Made by a program: the position numbers and the translations under genes | NCBI GenBank assembly: GCA_029260635.1 | Contig: JAJDCW010000192.1 | Span: 1 to 33,393, forward strand | Direction of reading: 5' to 3' | Length of the DNA: 33,393 nucleotides | From: Phycisphaeraceae bacterium | GTDB lineage: Bacteria > Planctomycetota > Phycisphaerae > Phycisphaerales > Phycisphaeraceae | Part shown: piece by piece, positions 30,628-33,393 of the stretch | Numbering within the stretch: position 1 is the first letter of the stretch | Layout: each line of letters begins with the position of its first letter | The notes under the pieces: generated by a model | What the model saw: only the letters and a program-made list of their open reading frames with translations | Told to the model about the DNA's origin: nothing | The model's database searches: none

Positions 30628-30705
30628 CCCGGCTAAGCCGGGGGCTGATGGACCCCAGCGATGCGCCCACACAATCTTTCCCTCAGCCCCCGGCTTTGCC
30701 GGGGG
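30628..30705. repeat. Pair of inverted palindromic repeats (REP/BIME-like) between the zinc-ribbon gene and rph
   Basis: Copy 1 is CCCGGC-TAA-GCCGGG (30628-30642). Copy 2 is CCCCCGGC-TTT-GCCGGGGG (30687-30705). The 14 bases AAGCCGGGGGCTGA (30635-30648) recur inverted at 30684-30697, so the two copies face each other as in bacterial BIMEs. A third related palindrome lies in mgsA (13769-13787). Confidence 0.8.
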
Positions 30706-30774
30706 ATTCTTTGGGGGTCGGATTCCCTGCGTATCCGTTTGCGATTGCATCGCGATCCTGTTACTACCTTCCCC

Positions 30775-31491
30775 ATGCCAACCAAACCCAAAGCCCGTAA
30801 ACGTGCCGAACTCCGTCCCACGGCCATCAAAAAGTACCCGACCGCGGCGGCGGGGTCGGTGATGATTGAGGCGGGCAAGACCAAGGTCTTGTGCACCGCC
30901 AGCATCAGCGCGAGCCCGCCGAAATGGCTGCCGCGTGATGATGAGGGCAACTACACCAGCGGGTGGGTGACGGCCGAGTACAACATGATGCCCGGTTCGA
31001 CGCCCGACCGGAAGCGTCGCGGGCCCGACTCACGGGGCACGGAGATCCAGCGGCTGATCGGCCGGGTCCTGCGGGCGGGGGTCGATATGGACAAGATGCC
31101 GGGGTTGGCGATCACCTGTGACTGTGATGTGGTCATGGCCGATGGCGGGACACGCACGGCGTCTATCACCGGGGCGTGGGTCGCGCTGGCGCATGCGATC
31201 AAAGCCGCGAAGAAGCAGGGGCTGATCACCAAGGACCCGCTGATCGGGCCGGTCGCCGCGGTGAGTGTGGGTGTCATTGATGGGAAGCCGACGCTTGATC
31301 TGGACTACCCGCTGGATGTGCGTGCCGAGGTCGATATGAACGTCGCGATGAACCACAAGGGCGACTTCATCGAAGTGCAGGGCACCGGTGAGAAGGGGAC
31401 GTTCAGCCGGGAAGAGTTGGACTCACTGCTTGACCTTGCGGGCAAGGGGATCCGCCAACTGATTAAGATTCAGCGCGCCGCGGTGAAGTAA
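30775..31491 (+). CDS. rph: Ribonuclease PH
   Basis: A 238-residue phosphorolytic 3'-5' exoribonuclease that trims tRNA 3' ends. Hallmarks are GSVMIEAGKTKVLCTASI, GWVTAEYNMMPGSTPDRKRR, RGTEIQRLIGRVLRAGVDMDKMPG, DCDVVMADGGTRTASITGAWVAL, and DMNVAMNHKGDFIEVQGTGEKGTFSREEL. Length is the family norm. The ATG at 30775 is chosen because MPTKPKARKRAELRP leads into the family's RPxxI start; an open frame upstream runs through the palindromic repeats. It has no Shine-Dalgarno. No rdgB gene, its frequent partner, is adjacent. Confidence 0.95.
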   Translation: MPTKPKARKRAELRPTAIKKYPTAAAGSVMIEAGKTKVLCTASISASPPKWLPRDDEGNYTSGWVTAEYNMMPGSTPDRKRRGPDSRGTEIQRLIGRVLRAGVDMDKMPGLAITCDCDVVMADGGTRTASITGAWVALAHAIKAAKKQGLITKDPLIGPVAAVSVGVIDGKPTLDLDYPLDVRAEVDMNVAMNHKGDFIEVQGTGEKGTFSREELDSLLDLAGKGIRQLIKIQRAAVK

Positions 31492-31500
31492 GAAGTGTGT

Positions 31501-31536
31501 TTGTGGGTGGCACGGAAATAATCTGACCGCCCACAA
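31501..31536 (+). terminator. 10-bp hairpin after rph
   Basis: TTGTGGGTGG (31501-31510) pairs with CCGCCCACAA (31527-31536) with one G-U pair, around a 16-base loop. It lies nine bases after the rph stop and has no T-run, so it is an imperfect terminator or a 3' end stabiliser. Confidence 0.5.
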
Positions 31537-31655
31537 CTACCACCGCCACAAGGTCGCCCTGAAACATTAATACTCACACGCCGACTTCCCCCGCCACAAA
31601 CAACGCAAGCATCAAAACCCACACGCCATCGCCTTACACCATAATGATCAATTAT

Positions 31656-31671
31656 AGATTAAAATTAATCT
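31656..31671. promoter_or_regulatory. AT-rich palindrome AGATTAA-AA-TTAATCT
   Basis: A perfect 7-bp inverted repeat in an AT-rich island (about 31640-31680) within otherwise GC-rich DNA, followed by TTTAGG. It lies between convergent rph and the UPF0104 gene. It may be a terminator arm or a protein-binding site. The remainder of 31537-31757 shows no gene. Confidence 0.45.
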
Positions 31672-31757
31672 TTTAGGTTTGTTTCAAGAGGCTGCGGGTG
31701 CTGCCGGGTTCACTTGTTGTGCGTTCTGGTGAGTGGGGTGACGTCGGGTGCGTATTT

Positions 31758-32990
31758 TCAGGCTTGCCCATTGGGAGTGGGCACGCCGCCGTTGGCCTTG
31801 GGCACGGCCGTACCCGTCAGCAAGAGTACCGCACCGGGCAGCGTGGACAGCACGGCACACACACCGATCAGCAGCGACATCGCCAGGACAAGGTCTTTGT
31901 CCGCGCCGTAGAGCGAGAACAGGCTGACGAACATCGCCTCACGCACGCCCCAACCGGCCATCGAGATCGGGATCAGCATGGCGAAGATCACTGCGGGCAC
32001 GACCACAAAATACGCACTGACAGGCAGCTCGATCCCGACGGCCATCGCGCCCGCCCAGACCACGAGTATGCGCAGCACGTTAAAGACCAGCGACTGCACC
32101 ATCCCATAGGCCAGCAGCCCCGGCCGGCCCCGGTAGGCATCCAGGCTCTGGTAGACCTTGTTCTGCTTGTCGCGGACCATCTCTAGTATTTTGATTGAGA
32201 CCCGGCAGATGGCGTTGGACATACGGAAAAAAGCACGTATCCCACCACGTATCACTCCACGTAGCACACGTAGAATAAGCTTGTCTGACTGTCTTGTTTC
32301 GTTATCTCGCCTTCGTTCGAAATAATGGTGCATTCTTTTTACGACACTCAGTTTTAATACGATGACTATGTCGGTCAGCTTACGGAAGGCCGGGTTCATG
32401 ATCGCAAGCCAGCCCGCGAGGATCAGCATCAGTGCGCCGATGGCCCAGAATTCGATCCCGGCGACGCGTTCGCGCGACTCCATGACGACGCCGATCAGGA
32501 TCATCAGCGATAAACCTGTCAGGCCCAGCAGCCGGTCCATCAGGATCGAGGTGAATGACATGGCCAGGTCGCTGGTGTAGCGGGCGAGTCCGTACATGCG
32601 CACCAGTTCGATGGTCACCGCGCCCAGACCGAACGTCCCGATGAAGGCGCTGAGGTATCGGATCTTGAGCATGGGCCAGAACGGGACGTTGCTGGCGGTG
32701 TGCTTCAGGAGGATCATCCACTTGTAGGTGCCGTGCACGTGCTCTACGAACATCAGCGCGAAGATTACCCCCACCATCCACGGGTCCGCCGAGCGGACCG
32801 CGTATAAGATATTCTCCGGCCCCACCTTGTAGAAGAGGAACGCCAGCAGGCCGACGCTGACCACGATGCGGACCGCGGTCATCAGGTGCTTCTTTTTACC
32901 CGGTGTGGGTTTGTTCTCAGACAAGGCGGCGGGGTCCTGGGTCGTGCCGGGGTGGATACATAGTGACAGCACCACCCGGCGGATGGTCAC
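31758..32990 (-). CDS. UPF0104 / lysylphosphatidylglycerol synthase transmembrane-type protein
   Basis: A 410-residue membrane protein with about eight helices. It starts with a polar N-terminus (1-36) and a first helix (TAVRIVVSVGLLAFLFYKV). Family-like features are YKWMILLKHT, RYLSAFIGTFGLGAVTIELVRMYGLAR, SILMDRLLGLTGLSLMILIGV and the C-terminal FVVVPAVIFAMLIPISMAGWGVREAMFVSLFSLYGADKDLVLAMSLL. PF03706 includes MprF-like flippases and many uncharacterised proteins often encoded near glycosyltransferases. No synthase domain is present. A middle basic loop (HYFERRRDNETRQSDK) is cytosolic. The start is uncertain: GTG at 32990 or ATG at 32882, which would begin right before the first helix. Confidence 0.82.
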   Translation of the reverse strand: MTIRRVVLSLCIHPGTTQDPAALSENKPTPGKKKHLMTAVRIVVSVGLLAFLFYKVGPENILYAVRSADPWMVGVIFALMFVEHVHGTYKWMILLKHTASNVPFWPMLKIRYLSAFIGTFGLGAVTIELVRMYGLARYTSDLAMSFTSILMDRLLGLTGLSLMILIGVVMESRERVAGIEFWAIGALMLILAGWLAIMNPAFRKLTDIVIVLKLSVVKRMHHYFERRRDNETRQSDKLILRVLRGVIRGGIRAFFRMSNAICRVSIKILEMVRDKQNKVYQSLDAYRGRPGLLAYGMVQSLVFNVLRILVVWAGAMAVGIELPVSAYFVVVPAVIFAMLIPISMAGWGVREAMFVSLFSLYGADKDLVLAMSLLIGVCAVLSTLPGAVLLLTGTAVPKANGGVPTPNGQA

Positions 32991-33103
32991 GTACTCTTTT
33001 GATCGACACAGCGGGGGCCGGGGCTTTGAGGATCGTGGATTTTCAGGCTCTACGGACGTCCATGGGGTCCCCGGGACGTTACAAACTGCCTAACCCGACT
33101 TGT

Positions 33104-33120
33104 CGGAGGCTTTGCCCCCG
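33104..33120. terminator. Hairpin between the deacetylase and UPF0104 genes
   Basis: CGGAGGC-TTT-GCCCCCG forms a 7-bp stem with one mismatch, 11 bases past the deacetylase stop on the minus strand. An overlapping CCGAC-TT-GTCGG hairpin (33095-33106) is an alternative. The GGC-TTT-GCC core is the same as in the palindromic repeat at 30687-30705, so this may be a decayed copy. Confidence 0.4.
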
Positions 33121-33130
33121 GTATTTTCTG

Positions 33131-33393
33131 TTAAGGCTGGCTTCGTCGTCTTCCGTATCGGGTTCTGAGAATACGTGACAGGCTGATCCGTCCCTCGCCG
33201 GGCAGGCGTCTGACAAACTCACCGCTCACCCGGACAATTCGGTCGGCTGAGTCATCGGTACGGTTGATCGGCCGTCTTGGCAAGACGCCCCACCAGAACC
33301 CGTGGTACCCGATCTCGCAAGCTGATTGGATCACCGCATCGGTGCCGTCGTACTGGGGGAAGGCCATGTGTTTGCAGTTTTTATCCAGACGCC
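33131..33393 (-). CDS. C-terminal part of a probable polysaccharide deacetylase (partial)
   Basis: The frame enters from the right edge and ends at the TAA at 33131-33133; 86 codons plus stop are visible. The sequence KHMAFPQYDGTDAVIQSACEIGYHGFWW followed by RRPINRTDDSADRIVRVSGEF fits the late motifs of NodB-fold deacetylases (FAFPxG, then EAGY, then the R-N-x-D-x-x-x-I-x-R ending). The catalytic Asp-His-His motifs would be outside the window, so activity cannot be judged. Its neighbours include surface-polysaccharide genes, which fits. Confidence 0.55.
   Translation of the reverse strand, partial: RLDKNCKHMAFPQYDGTDAVIQSACEIGYHGFWWGVLPRRPINRTDDSADRIVRVSGEFVRRLPGEGRISLSRILRTRYGRRRSQP

Overview
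The window is about 33 kb of GC-rich, gene-dense bacterial chromosome. Several traits point to a planctomycete, most likely class Phycisphaerae. These are a C-x2-C-GYDLRG-type zinc ribbon, a lone prepilin-like protein of the type common in planctomycetes, a polysaccharide locus of the PEP-CTERM/exosortase type, many genes with no Shine-Dalgarno sequence, and degenerate C-rich repeats. The taxonomy is inferred from gene content and style; no rRNA is present. I saw no tRNA, rRNA, CRISPR array, insertion sequence or phage gene.

Layout. 1-5461 (minus strand) is an exopolysaccharide operon: sugar transferase, outer-membrane export lipoprotein, chain-length protein, ExeA-like ATPase and tyrosine kinase, followed by a partial ORF running off the left edge. 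5792-8424 (plus) holds an SLC13/TrkA-C transporter, a DUF1328 microprotein and a PqiA-like membrane protein. dciA (minus) and aroK (plus) then diverge from a repeat-rich spacer. A pair of PH-domain membrane proteins follows. 11056-11633 has no gene but carries a promoter, a structured candidate RNA and a terminator on the minus strand. Next come a LysM/L,D-transpeptidase and an MgsA/RarA ATPase (minus), then a haem/sirohaem cluster (met8-like, ccsA/hemX-like, hemA) and a large GT-C membrane glycosyltransferase (plus). 19801-20073 carries a small transcription unit with a strong promoter, an 11-codon ORF and a terminator. bioD (minus) and a prepilin-like gene (plus) diverge. 22245-27157 is a phosphate transporter, an ArsM-type methyltransferase and a secreted thioredoxin-fold/DsbD-alpha fusion. 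tatD and a PilZ gene converge on a shared terminator. The right end holds a CapD-like nucleotide-sugar enzyme, an AT-richer zinc-ribbon membrane protein, RNase PH, a flippase-like UPF0104 protein and the C-terminus of a probable polysaccharide deacetylase.

How the genes connect. The left operon forms an export route for a polysaccharide: priming, polymer-length control and outer-membrane passage. The CapD-like enzyme, GT-C glycosyltransferase, PilZ protein and deacetylase elsewhere in the window could feed or regulate cell-surface polysaccharide. cysG/hemX/hemA form a tetrapyrrole cluster. Phosphate transporter plus ArsM may link arsenate entry with arsenic methylation.

The most interesting signals are not protein families. 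(1) A -10-like hexamer, often exactly TATCAT, lies 6-7 bases before the start codon of seven genes that lack a Shine-Dalgarno, which predicts leaderless mRNAs. (2) There is a roughly 287-nt structured RNA candidate at 11161-11447. (3) There is a small RNA with an 11-codon ORF at about 19869-20002. (4) Dispersed repeat families have been exapted into coding sequence in mgsA and the CapD-like gene.
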